From Adiantum capillus-veneris (Eukaryota > Streptophyta > Polypodiopsida > Polypodiales > Pteridaceae): 64,000 bases of DNA. Under the pieces are notes generated by a model, which saw only the letters and a list, made by a program, of their open reading frames with translations, did not search any database and had not been told where the DNA came from. The stretch covers positions 120,416,891-120,480,890 of the forward strand of contig CM043947.1 of the NCBI GenBank assembly GCA_014529385.2, written 5' to 3'. Each line of letters starts with the position of its first letter. Within the stretch, counting starts at the first letter, position 1. Shown here piece by piece: positions 23,518-34,699 of this stretch. Position numbers and translations under genes: made by a program.

Positions 23518-24608
23518 AACTTGTCTACATATTTGTGGATGGATTCATTGGGAGAGAGCTTTAAGCTTCGCCATTCGGTGAGTACTTTGTCTTTGGCATC
23601 GGTGGCCAAAAACTGCTTCATAATGGAAGCTCTTAAAGCTTTCCATGTTCGTGGAGCTTCACCGTTGGCTCGTAGGCTAGACCACCATTGCCTGGCGGAC
23701 TTTTGAAAGTGCATAGCTACATGGCGTAGCTTAGAGGACTCCGTGAAGCCCTCATCTCCAAACGCGGCATCAAATTGCTGGATAAAGGCCAATACTTTGT
23801 CCGTAGCACCAAAGGTACCATCATAGGTAAGGAAAGAGATGCTCTTCCCTCCCTCTTTGAATTTCTTCAACTTGGACGACCTCTTCCATGCGGAATAGGA
23901 TTTCCTATGGCCTCTTCTTTTTTATGGTTCAAAGGTTGCACCATCACTTTCTTCAGAAGGTGAAGAATTTGAAGAAGGTGGAGAAGAGGGTGACCTCTTT
24001 CTCGCCTTTTTCTTGTCTTGATCTTCGTCCTCTTCACCATCACTTTCATAAGAGGAAGAGGATAAAGAAGATGGAGAAGAGGGTGTCCTCTTTCTCGCCT
24101 TTTTCTTTTCTTGCTTTTTATCATCCCTCTTTGAATTATGATGTGGAGAAGAGTGCGATGGTCTTCTCCGCTTTGGTGGTGATGGAGAGCGTTTAGCCCG
24201 CCGTCTTCGTGGAGCCATCTCCTCCGAGGTGGCGGGAGACTCACTTCTTTCTCGTTCCTTCGTTGGAGGCTCTTGAGTTCTCCTTTGGGAAGGAGATACA
24301 TCATCAAGAAGTAAATTCTTGAGCCCTTCATAGGGATTCTCTTCTTCTTCCTGAATCGGAGAGATACCTCTTTTGGTAGTCTCACAAGGAGGCTTCCTAG
24401 GTGTTCTCTCGTCATAGTGATGAGCTTGGAGAATCCCGTGAGCACGGAGCTGCTGTTGCACTTCGCTTTGGAGGGATGGATTTCCCATGGCTTGTTGAAG
24501 CCTAGAAACAAGATAGTTAACAAGCATTGAAGCATCATTAGTAGCTTTCTCATGAGCAAAATCAAAGTTATCAACATTAATTTCACTCTCTTTACTATTG
24601 TCAGCCAT
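23484..24608 (-). pseudogene. Chromovirus gag
   Basis: The ATG at 24608 opens a charged N-terminal part rich in Ser, Arg, Lys and Pro, ending at TAA 23924-23922. The same frame then resumes as the retrotransposon gag domain (FLTYDGTFGATDKVLAFIQQ, ARQWWSSL) until TAA 23486-23484. The zinc knuckle lies in the next frame, so an indel sits near 23400-23480. Gag would form the particle. Confidence 0.85.
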
Positions 24609-24617
24609 TCTAACAAC

Positions 24618-25023
24618 TTTTAGGTGTAAACTTTTTAGGTGTACTTTGGCACTTCAAGCCCTAGTTGCTACTCCTCTTTACCCCTTTAGAAAAAGCACTC
24701 AAGCTACTGTACCCACGGCTCGAATACCATTAATTGCAAGGAATAGAAGAGAGGGTATTTCGACACCAAAACAGCACCGGCTCTGTCAAGCTTCTAATAG
24801 CTCAATAGTGGTTAAGCCGTAGGCAAAGCTGTAGGCAAGCCCCGTAGGACTCCACTATTAAGACCATAGCTCTCGATGGTGATGCCCCGTTAACTGCACA
24901 AAGGCAGGCGCACTGCAAGGCTGAAAATTCCCTATTCTACTTACTCATAGGCAATTAATAATACCAACCATTTATAGCTAGCTTGAGGACCTCCCTTCTT
25001 GAGCAAGAAAAGAGAAACCTTGT
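24618..25023 (-). other. Chromovirus 5' untranslated leader
   Basis: Non-coding sequence between the gag ATG and the primer-binding site, read on the minus strand. Nothing else recognised. Confidence 0.6.
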
Positions 25024-25035
25024 GCTCTGATACCA
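25024..25035 (-). other. Primer-binding site (tRNA-iMet type)
   Basis: The minus strand reads TGGTATCAGAGC one base after the 5' LTR end. This is the common plant LTR-element primer site complementary to the 3' end of initiator methionine tRNA, and it fixes element orientation. Confidence 0.9.
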
Positions 25036-25036
25036 A

Positions 25037-26226
25037 TGTAACATTTAATGGTCTAAAAACTTATGTGCAGCGGAAATTAGAATGAACATAGTGGGCATTT
25101 CATTAGAATAGATTCCTAATAAGAATTACAAGAGTGCTTGGGTGGATAGAACAACAAAAAGTATAACACCTAGTTAGATAGCATCAACAATACTTTCAAA
25201 AGAGAGAGAAATTAAGCTATTGACAACCGTTGAGGACCGGATTTGCATGGAGCCGGTCCCCCCTCCAAAAGGCTTTGTATTATGGTTTCTCCCATCAAGA
25301 GAGACATTGTACAATACAATTCTTTGTGTTCCTTCAAGACTAGCTAGTGCAATGAAGATGAAAGATTCATGCACTAAGCAAAACACTTAGCAAACACAAC
25401 TTTAATTATCCCCGTTCTCAGACCCAAGACCTCACACACCTTCGAAGATGGTGAGAGCTAGCAGGGTTTGAGAGTAGATTTAGAGGAAGAAGGAGTATCT
25501 TACGAGAAAGATGTACATCTCCTCACATAATCACTCATATTAGCATAGCTTAGCTTAGTAATTAGCTTGGTAGAGGAGATGAGCATGCATCGAAGCTTGG
25601 CTCTTGGTTGCATTTGCATCCACGTGCCAAGAGTGTGTTGATGTAGGCTTCTATCTCACAAGCTTGGAGTAGGTGATGAGCTCTCCATTAAAGCTTGGGA
25701 AGAGATAGTCTTCTCTTTCTTCACACATGGGATTGTGTGAGTGTGTGTGTGATAATGCCTTGCAAAAATCAGCCCCCTCTCTCTCTTGGGCGAGCCCTCT
25801 TGCTAATTGCTCTTGCAGGCTCCCCATTGGACCTCCCCAAGTCAAAAGCCAATGGCTATTAAGCTGCATAAGTGATAGCCTTCTGACATGTGTCCCCCTT
25901 TCCCCTTTTGTGAGAGCTTTAGGTAATTTAATAATTAAACTAAGCTCTCATTGGACCCCTTTGCCTCCTGACCAATAGGAATCAGGCAAGCCATTGGGCT
26001 CCTGAATGCTCATTGGACCCCTTGGGAGACTATCCAATAGTCTTTTAGGAGACTTAATTCTCAATGGTTCTTTTATTAAGTGTTTTTAAATTAATTAAAC
26101 TAGATTCTCTAGCCTAATTCTCATTGGTCCACCTCCAAGGCCATCCAATAGGAATTGGGCACACCTTGTGGGCATCTGGGCTAGGGAGCTGACATGTGTC
26201 CCTAATTCCCTTTGTGTAAAGGGAGC

Positions 26227-26287
<61 letters not shown>

Positions 26288-26683
26288 GTGTGTGTGTGTG
26301 TGTGACTTTCTCTCTCATCCCCTAGAAGAAGGGCTCGCCCCCTCCCATGTAGAGATATGCAAAGACTTTTTAGTTACACACAAAGCATCCAATTTCCCCT
26401 AGGGTTGACCTTTGGACACAACCTTTGAATTTTGGAACCTTACATTTTGGAAGTCTTAATGGGCTGAACCTTAGGGTCTTTTTAGCCCATTGTTGCACAT
26501 GGCTCTTTTGCAGATGGCCCCCCCCTTTGGATCCCTATTTTCCCTCCTTTGGATCCCTACTGTGGTCTGTCTGCTAGCTTAACCAATATTCTAGCTTTTT
26601 CTCCGCTAGCACTTCCCCACATTAAATGATCAGTTTAATATGAGAAAATCATTTAGGAGAATTAGATATTGATTATTATGACA
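25037..26683 (-). repeat. 5' LTR of the chromovirus (right copy)
   Basis: Partner of 6581-8172. It is about 55 bp longer, mainly from a longer (GT)n run at about 26229-26304 and a local duplication of TTTGGATCCCTA at about 26525-26560. It ends GATTATTATGACA and is followed by the AGGCA duplication. Confidence 0.92.
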
Positions 26684-27990
26684 AGGCATATGTAAGCAGC
26701 TTGTTGTGCACTAATTTTTTACGGTGCTACCAACCCATCGTAGCCTCTCCAACGTTGTTGCATTGTTTGTGACACATTTATCAACCTGTGTCTTGATTGC
26801 TTCTATCAATGTGGTGTCCATTTTGTCATGAATGAAGTGCAATAGCTTGATTCTCCATGTGTGTTTAGCACGAATTGTATGTCTGTGTTTGCATCCAATG
26901 TGGAGCTATTGGTTTGTTAAAGTTGTGAATATATCTTTTGGTTTGCGTCTGAGAAAAATAGTCGTTCCTGAGATAGTTGCTTGTAATGCAAGCAAGTATT
27001 GTTGCAAGTTGTATTTGTTCTAGCCATTCCTCAAATGTAGGTGCATGTTTTAAGTCAGTTTGGTTAGGCTCTTTTTTGACTCGCTACAAGTAAAACTTAC
27101 CTTGCCTAGCCATGCTCGGCTCAAGTATTTCATGCCACATAACAATCGTGAATGGCATGGGGAAACATGAAAACCAAAACAATAGTTTTTTTCCTTCTTT
27201 TGGCAAGTCCTGTTATGATTGTGCTCGTGAACATTAGAGAGTTCATTGGGCAAGATCTCTCCATCTGCGCTGATGTGGGTATGTACAAATAGCACAATAT
27301 CTTGATCCAAGGGGGTAGTGGGTGATGGAGCATTGTCTAGCCACAACAAACCATGATCATGCTAGCTTCCATGACTTTGGAATTCCGTGACAAAAAGGAA
27401 GTCTTGGACCTTGCCGCATATGGAGGATTTAGTTCGTCTTGTACCTTGCCGCATATGGAGGATTTAGTTCGTAACAAGTGCTTCATCGCGTTAATCCTAT
27501 TGACATAGAAATGGCCAATCATAAGGGGATCCGCACAAATGAGCCGATGCTGGTATGAACTTAGACTCTCCCCTGGATCCTGGATCAGTGGGACTAGTGT
27601 CTTCAAAGCAACAAGAAGCTTTGTCCATTGTCCATGTTCGCTTTGCGAAGGAGAACGTGAAAAAAAATTGTGGGTGGTCCAAGTTGTCGAATCATTGCAA
27701 AGAAATTCTTCTTCGGCTTTTCCTTGTAGTCGGGGGATGTGCGAAGAGCCTCCAAGTCTCTAAAGCCTAACCTTGATCTAAGAAGCCTCTCTATGTTTGT
27801 GTCTTCTACAAGTTGTCTTGCAGTTAGTGAAAGGCAGAGGGGATTGGAACATGCTAATCCACCCATCCATGCTCTATATAGTCCCTTGGCCTGCTAAACA
27901 TAGAGACCCTCTTGACTGCATGTCCGTCCTCGCCCTTGGCCCTACCCGGTCCTACCATTACTCCCCCCTTGGAGAAGATTTTTCGTCCTA
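26684..27990 (-). pseudogene. Helitron Rep (Helitron-like N) half of the split RepHel gene
   Basis: Minus-strand fragments in order: KKNFFAMIRQLGPPTIFF (about 27700), ADPLMIGHFYVNRINAMKHL (about 27540), MVCCGLDNAP-type HUH-proximal region, and HEHNHNRTCQKKEKNYCFGF (about 27215). These are followed by an IFLRRKPKDIF stretch (about 26960) and ISAQQAAYICL next to the LTR insertion. This order matches the Helitron-like N domain and the linker to the helicase. Several frameshifts and stops interrupt it. The reading frame crosses the insertion point without loss when one AGGCA is removed, joining to 6575 and below. Confidence 0.85.
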
Positions 27991-28239
27991 AAAAACAAGA
28001 GTAATGATACACTCATTTTTTTTACATTGGCATCCTTCATGGATCCATATGTTTGCTTGACCGGAACACGGTTCAGTAGGAGGTTCAATGAAACCAAAAG
28101 TAACATCTTGATTTTCTACATTGTTGTCCATTTGCAACCATCTTGTGTTATCAGTTTCTATCCAATCATAGTGTGTAGACTCCATTTAGAACTCACATGA
28201 GCATGCTTAACGAGTTATCACAACAAAGATGTATCTGAA

Positions 28240-29575
28240 AGAGTACCTCTTTTCACTTTCCATGAAAGTAACTTGCTGACATAACTCATTAGCCAAGTTT
28301 AAGTCCTTGATTTGTTCTCAAATTTCATCAGTAAACAACCCCACTATAACTAGTGTTCAAGGTTGAGAACCTGACTTATACATGAAGAGACTAAACCTAG
28401 TCCCAAACATGCTTTAACTTCTGATAAGAAAACTCCAAGTAGAGCAATAAATGCTTACTAATTGGGTTGCTTGGTGTTAACGTATGCACTTTACATATCT
28501 TTTAACACAAGATTACACTTTGTAATCTGTCTATCCCCTTGGATAACTGACAATACTGAGGTGTTTTTCCCCACGGTTTACAGACAGTCTTCCCAAATGA
28601 CTGGTAAATGGGGATCACAATATTGTACAACATTGCTAAGGAATCAACAAATCCTAAATAACCATCTTGGTTAACTTGAAATATCCACAAGCACCCAAAC
28701 TGAGCCATGACCTCTATTGGTGATTGGTAGACCCAAAAGTAATCTCATAGAGATACTGCACATAGAGTGCAAAATGCTTCATAAGCAGCTAATGTGATGA
28801 ATATGCATGCCGCTCCAAATCAGCCTTTGTTAAACACTAGGGCCCATAACACCAAAGTGTGCATGCATTTAGCAAAAAACAACTCCGAATCTATGTATCC
28901 ATGATCATCCTTGCCAATACTTATGGCGAATGTGATGCTCCTAGCACACATTAAAGAGGAGTGTAAATAGTTTTGAAAAGAAACTAAATACATTTGTTGT
29001 AATCATTTGCAAGCCTTCCTAAAATAATTGAACCATAATAGAAGGTGAAACATTAATCACTTCTATGTACAAACAACAAAACTTTTTCATTAACAACTCA
29101 TAGCCTTGTTACATGCATAAACAACTATCCGTTAATTTTGTTTAGTAGCACTTGTACTTTAACAAGTCATTCTAAGTATCCGATAATTTCTGGCCCCACT
29201 GATATTTTTCCTGACACGCGGCCTAAAAACGGTTTATAAAACGGATTCGACCAGCACGTAGGGATGTTGTCGTGATAGATACTTGAAATAGTGGGTACCA
29301 GTGTCAGTCCTAGAGACTCATATTCTCCACATGTGGAACATGTCTCGTGTAAGGGTGTCTGAAAAAAGAACACCCTTTAAGTACAAGACGTACTTGTGCG
29401 TGGAGGTAACTGCAAACACTCTACGGCGGGAGGGAGAGGGACCCTCATTAGCCTTGCTCCACACTGGCTAAACCGAACTCTTGAGTTCCTAGACCATGTT
29501 GCATCCCATGTGACAACATGTGCCAAATAAACCCTACAAGTGGGTCTATAATTACATAATGCAGAAACCTATATT
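28240..29575. repeat. Copy 1 of a diverged direct duplication (about 1.3 kb)
   Basis: It aligns with 30630-31860 along its length. Clear matching blocks: 28855 with 31204 (AACACTAGGGCCCATAACACC), 29210-29330 with 31500-31620, and 29457 with 31741 (GCTCCACACTGGCTAAACCGAACTC). Offset is about 2.3 kb. It may be an old LTR pair or a segmental duplication; the ends are too decayed to say. No genes inside. Confidence 0.75.
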
Positions 29576-30629
29576 GGACACTACAGCCCAAACTTCTTGG
29601 CTCTTACCTGACCTTGTCATCTTGCTACAGAGCAAAAATGGATAAAAACAAAGAACTTATGCATCCTACTTGGAAAAGGAAACAAAAACATAGACATAAA
29701 ACCTAATCAGATGTGTATCTGGAGGTTGACCATAGTGTTCACTTATTCGTAGTGAAAGGCACCTTCCCAAATTTCCCGCCTGCAAAGGCCTAGGAACACT
29801 GATTGAAAATTAATGAAATACAAGTAGTATTGCACATGTAACTTTAGGTGTTGCCTTTGCAATCTAGACCCGTTGTTTAAAATCAACATTGTCAAACCCC
29901 TTGGTTAAACTTTGCAGGAGAACTTCTCAACTAGCAGCCGGCCCTTTGCCTATGTATGTGACCCCCTTGGGTTTGCCCATGAAATTATATTACCTTTGAA
30001 GTTGAAATTTTTTCACTACCCCTTGGTAGTTTATGGACTTCTTTCCTTGAAAATGCAAGTGTGAAGGTTCCAAGAATCGACCATCCACCCTTACTAAGTG
30101 TTTTAGCAATCACGAGCTGGGTCTTACCCCAAAAATGTACTCATATAGACACTCTTAGTGCTAATAGGAGCTCCACTAAAGCTGGAGTCGTATGCACAAC
30201 TAGATCTTTTTCACACCAAAAAAATCATAATCTTGGGTTTTTGTACAGTCGTGTTGTCTAAAATGCTAGTTTCATCTATACACCTTGGTAGAGATAAGCC
30301 CTTACGAGTTTAAGACGTTCAAAAACTCAACTTGACTATCATAAAGTGTGTAGTGCTAAAATAATGCCCAAAAAATCACTAATGGCAAGAGTCTTGCTTG
30401 TCCATTATAATTGATGGGTACTCAACTGGATAGAATTGTTTAATCTTGAAATCAATCATTGATGAACTACAAAGAGATGGCTCTTAGCCACTCCAAAATT
30501 GTAAGAACTAGGGAAAGCTAAACAGTGTGGACAGGGGATCCGTCTAGAGCAAGGATCTAGGAGCCCGCCTATATTATGGGGGGTTGGGAGGAGGATCCTA
30601 TGTCATAGTTTGGAACACAAAGAACTACA
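29576..30629. other. Sequence between the two diverged copies
   Basis: About 1.05 kb with no supported coding region, RNA gene or known motif. Confidence 0.5.
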
Positions 30630-31860
30630 TGTTCATCCCTAATGAAGGTTACTTGCCAACATACTTTGTCAGTACACCTGGTAAGTCCTTGACTTATGAA
30701 ACTATTGAAACAATATCCACCCCCACCACAACAAGTGTTCAAAGTTGAAAACCTTACTTAAGCAAATTCTAGAATAGGGAGAAAATCATCTATTCAGAAA
30801 TCCATTGTGCTAACGTATGCTCTTAGCAAATCCTTTAGCAAAAGAAATACTTGTAAGCTGCCCATCTAACACAAGATGAATAGCAGCAGTAAGAGTGAGG
30901 TGCTTTTTCCCAACCACTTACAGAAAGTCTTCCACGACTATCAATAAACGAGGACTCAATCATTGAGTATCCAGCCATATATTTGATATGGAGTAGAGAG
31001 AACCAACTAGGTTGAAAGCGGTTTGGAGTGGAGTAAGCTCATAGAGTTTAAACCTACCAACTACAGACACCCATACGTAGCCATTACCTTGTACGGTAGG
31101 GTGTAAACTCATAAATCTGCTTGAAAAGTTGCACTTGAAGTGCAAAAAATTGCAGAAACAAAAAAGTCCATGAATTAGCATGCCGATCCAAATAAATCAA
31201 TGTTAAACACTAGGGCCCATAACACCTAGTGTGCATGCATTCAACACAAATATATCGGAACCGTAATTCCATGATGAGACTTTCCACGATACATACGTGA
31301 AAGTCTTGCAACAAAAGTTGGACCATAATAGAATGTGACAACCCGGTCACACCTACGTACCAACCATGAGACATTCTCATGAACATAGCATACTTTGCTA
31401 TATGTAGAAACGACCCTCCGTTAAGGTGGTTTCACAACACTTGTAATCACAACAAGTCTGTACTTAGTACCTGACAATTTCTGGCCACTGAAAGTGTTCC
31501 TGATACAGTTTGCTCCAAATGGTCTAATAAACGGATGCGACCAGTACGTAGGGACTTCGTCGCGACACATCATTAAAAATCGAGCGCCAGTGTCAATCCC
31601 AGAGAATCATATTCTCCACATGTGGAATATGTCTCAAATAAGGATGTCAGGAGAAGTGACATCCTTCAAGTACTAGTTGTACTTGTGTGTGGAGGTAACA
31701 AACACTCTGCGACAAGAGCGAGAGTGACCCTCATTATCTTGCTCCACACTGGCTAAACCGAACTCCTTGAGTTCGTAGACCATGTTGTATCCCATGTGAC
31801 AACATGTGTCAAATTGAACCCTAAAAGTAGGTTCGTAACAGCATAAGGTAGAAAGATAGG
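30630..31860. repeat. Copy 2 of the diverged direct duplication
   Basis: Partner of 28240-29575; it runs up to the edge of the plus-strand Helitron helicase fragment. Confidence 0.75.
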
Positions 31861-32110
31861 TCACAACGCCGACTATCCTAAGGCACTGCTGATGGCATAT
31901 ACAGGCAAGGAAAAATTCAACATTGGCTGTACAACTATACACTCAGCTTTTCATTTGCCTTTGATAATTACGACACACACAAGCCTTGGAGCAAAAACGT
32001 TGGATGCATTGTCCTTACTTTATCAAGATTTGGAGACAGTAGTGTTCGATGAAGTCTCCTTGATAGCATCAAGTGTTCTCTCATTGACCGACTCACGTCT
32101 TCATGCCATC
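31847..32110 (+). pseudogene. Helitron helicase fragment (PIF1-like)
   Basis: The plus-strand frame reads PKALLMAYTGKEKFNIG, then TIHSAFHLPL, and a Walker B-like VVFDEVSLIASSVLSLTDSRL. This is the PIF1 helicase segment that normally follows the Walker A part seen at 5.8 kb on the other strand. There is no adjoining Rep or Walker A here, so it is a short displaced piece. Similarity to Helitron ends near 32110, where an unrelated block begins. Confidence 0.8.
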
Positions 32111-32190
32111 AACGTTGTCAGGCATTTTTTGGGTAAAAATAAAGTCACTGATCTATGCTAAAAAGCTTACCCACTAGCCTCGAGTACATA
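32105..32190 (+). repeat. Short coding-like block shared with the window's right end
   Basis: It reads VVRHFLGKNKVTDLC, stop, KAYPLAS and matches VVRNFLDKHEVTKSCQKYCPLAS at 63925-64000. Nucleotide similarity is also clear (ACGTTGTCAGG, CCCACTAGCCTC). Function unknown. At this site it is fused directly to the helicase fragment. Confidence 0.65.
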
Positions 32191-33320
32191 TGTGTACATA
32201 GTGCTTTGAGTCTCAAGAGTGCTATTGTAAAAATTCACATACAAAGGCTTGGTTCTGCTAAGTTATTTGCTGGAGTTTCGGGTTGGTTGAACTTTCAAAA
32301 TATGTTTTTCAATGAGCATTTTCAGTTGTGCTTGATAGCTCGTGAATCGGACTCATACATCATGAGTTACATGCATTTGAGTGGCAGTCCCTTACTTAGG
32401 AAGTGGTTGCTGATGCATGCAAGGAAAGGCAAGTGGGACGATTTGATGGATTTAATTAGAAATGATGTGGTCAAGGATTTTTGGAGATAGCCGAACTGAT
32501 AAGCTCCGAGACGTGCTTTACGGCGTCGTATTTGACACTCGGAGTCATCCGCCATGCCTCCGCCAAGATTGCTCGGTGTGGGGAGCAAAACAGGAAATTT
32601 GTATGCGTAGGTCGGAAGGTGTGAGGATGGTGCCAAGTGGCAATGGAGTAATCCCACATGGGGGGGAGAAAGTGGAAAATGGAGGGTATAAGGGGGGGAG
32701 TGAGTACCCCTTAAGGTTGAATCAAAGGGGGTAATGGAGCTCTCTTGCCTTGCCCATGCGGGCTCGTGGACTTTGGGGGAGGAAGAGGCACCATTCTCAG
32801 TTCACACACCCTACCCAGGTGCCTGGTCAAGGTTTTGGTCCCCTGGACACTTCCTCTACCCCTTTCCTTGGTCAAAAAGTGACCGACATGCCATTTTTTA
32901 CTCAAATAAGTCCCAAAATGAGCCAATTAAAAGGGGCCTACAAGGAGATTCATGTCGGCTAAGAGGAGAGAGAAAATTCCTTGGGATAAGAACCAAAAAA
33001 TCCCCCTTTTTGCTTGCAAAGACTAGTTTTTTTGGAGCTTTTGAGAGATACCCCATCTTCGAAAGCTTGTAACTCTCTCATCTGTTGTCGGAATCAAGCA
33101 TATGGATACTCTACAAAGATCTACATGACACAAGGTTTATCTTTATGGTCTCAATTTTGAGTAATTTTAATCATGGTTTGGATTAGAGCTGTTTCCCGCC
33201 CGACTTTACAAGTGTTCAACATATGTGTTTTCTGCAGCTTTAGGGTGTTTCTTTTAGACGCTGTGGTGTGTGCAAGGCTATAGAGGTTCTTATTTTCCTT
33301 CTTTTTTGAACACTAACATC
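32191..33320. other. Non-coding stretch ending in an LTR 3' edge
   Basis: No gene supported. The right part (about 32500-33320) precedes a primer-binding site and is therefore probably the decayed 3' portion of an LTR. Confidence 0.4.
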
Positions 33321-33324
33321 ATTT

Positions 33325-33342
33325 TGGTGCCCCCACTGAGGA
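33325..33342 (+). other. Primer-binding site of a truncated LTR element
   Basis: The 18 bases TGGTGCCCCCACTGAGGA are identical to the primer site of the complete Tat-like element at 47516-47533. It marks the end of a 5' LTR and the start of an internal region that cannot be followed further than a few hundred bases. Confidence 0.7.
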
Positions 33343-34178
33343 GCAAATGCTCCTATGCTCCAATTCCATAGAAATATGTCTATTCTACATGCAGTGAATG
33401 TAAAAGGGATCTGGGTCCTTATGGACAACCGCCTATGTATGTGCAAATTATGGAAAACACTTGAGGCGGTCATATATTTGGATTGCAGCCTTTGGAGGGT
33501 CATGACGTTTTGGGAAGCCAAGCACTGGGGGCTGGGTTACCCAGTGTGAGGTGGATTAGGTACTGGAGTGATCCATCAACATCCACAAAGTGCTGGACAA
33601 GATTCTCCTCGGGCACGTACTCTATTGCATTCAAAACCCAGGCTGCTTCTCAAATTCCAAATAGCACTCCAATCGAGAAGAGCGGACTTGTAAGGAGCCG
33701 GCCCCCAGTGAATCTTTAACGGCTAATATCTTGGCGATCGGGACTCGGATCACTGATCTGAAAAGACCGAAGGGCTCCACAAAGTGAGCACTTCAGGCCC
33801 GTGCATTCATTTCATTTTTGTCACCTCAGTTGTAGTTGCCCAATCCGGTACAGATCTGTAATCGACTCAAACTTCAATATGCCATAACTTCTTCACCATG
33901 ACTCCAATCGATGAGCCGTAAAGACAGGCCAGTAGAGCACTTGAAGCACCACAGTTCTAGATCATAATCTCTCATCTGTAGTCACTGCAAGCATACTCAT
34001 TTTTGGCATCATTGAGGCATCTCTTGGCCCTTCCAAGCTGCACATATGGCATACATTAATCATTAAACTTGGCCTGTTAACAAGCCCTGATCATTGACCA
34101 TTAAATGTGTAGACTTCAAAGAAGCTTAGCTTGCATTTCTCTGATCTTTTTCTCTACATGGTAGCGGAGCTGCACGAC

Positions 34179-34282
<104 letters not shown>

Positions 34283-34472
34283 CATGAGCGAGGAGAAGCA
34301 ATGCTCTCTTTTTCTCGCTCTTGGACAAACAAGGAGTGTCGGGACACGGGCAAGGTCGGGCTAGACAGTGCGGAAAGGGAGTCCAACTAGGGCAAAGGGC
34401 CAGTGGCCAATGCTATATAGTGGGTGGTTGGGGGTGGTGGACTCCTAGGTTCTAGCTCCCCTGGTCTTACAC

Positions 34473-34484
34473 TGGTATCAGAGC
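34473..34484 (+). other. Primer-binding site (tRNA-iMet type) after an LTR end
   Basis: TGGTATCAGAGC follows ...GGTCTTACAC. It marks the end of a plus-strand 5' LTR that lies in about 33.7-34.47 kb. No gag or pol follows, so only the 5' tip of the element remains. Confidence 0.75.
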
Positions 34485-34552
34485 TAGGGGAGAGGAAAGC
34501 CATGGAGGAGGGAAGGAGAAGGCTCCATTTGCTGCTTGCAGGTGATTACATG

Positions 34553-34687
<135 letters not shown>

Positions 34688-34699
34688 GAAGCATGCAAC

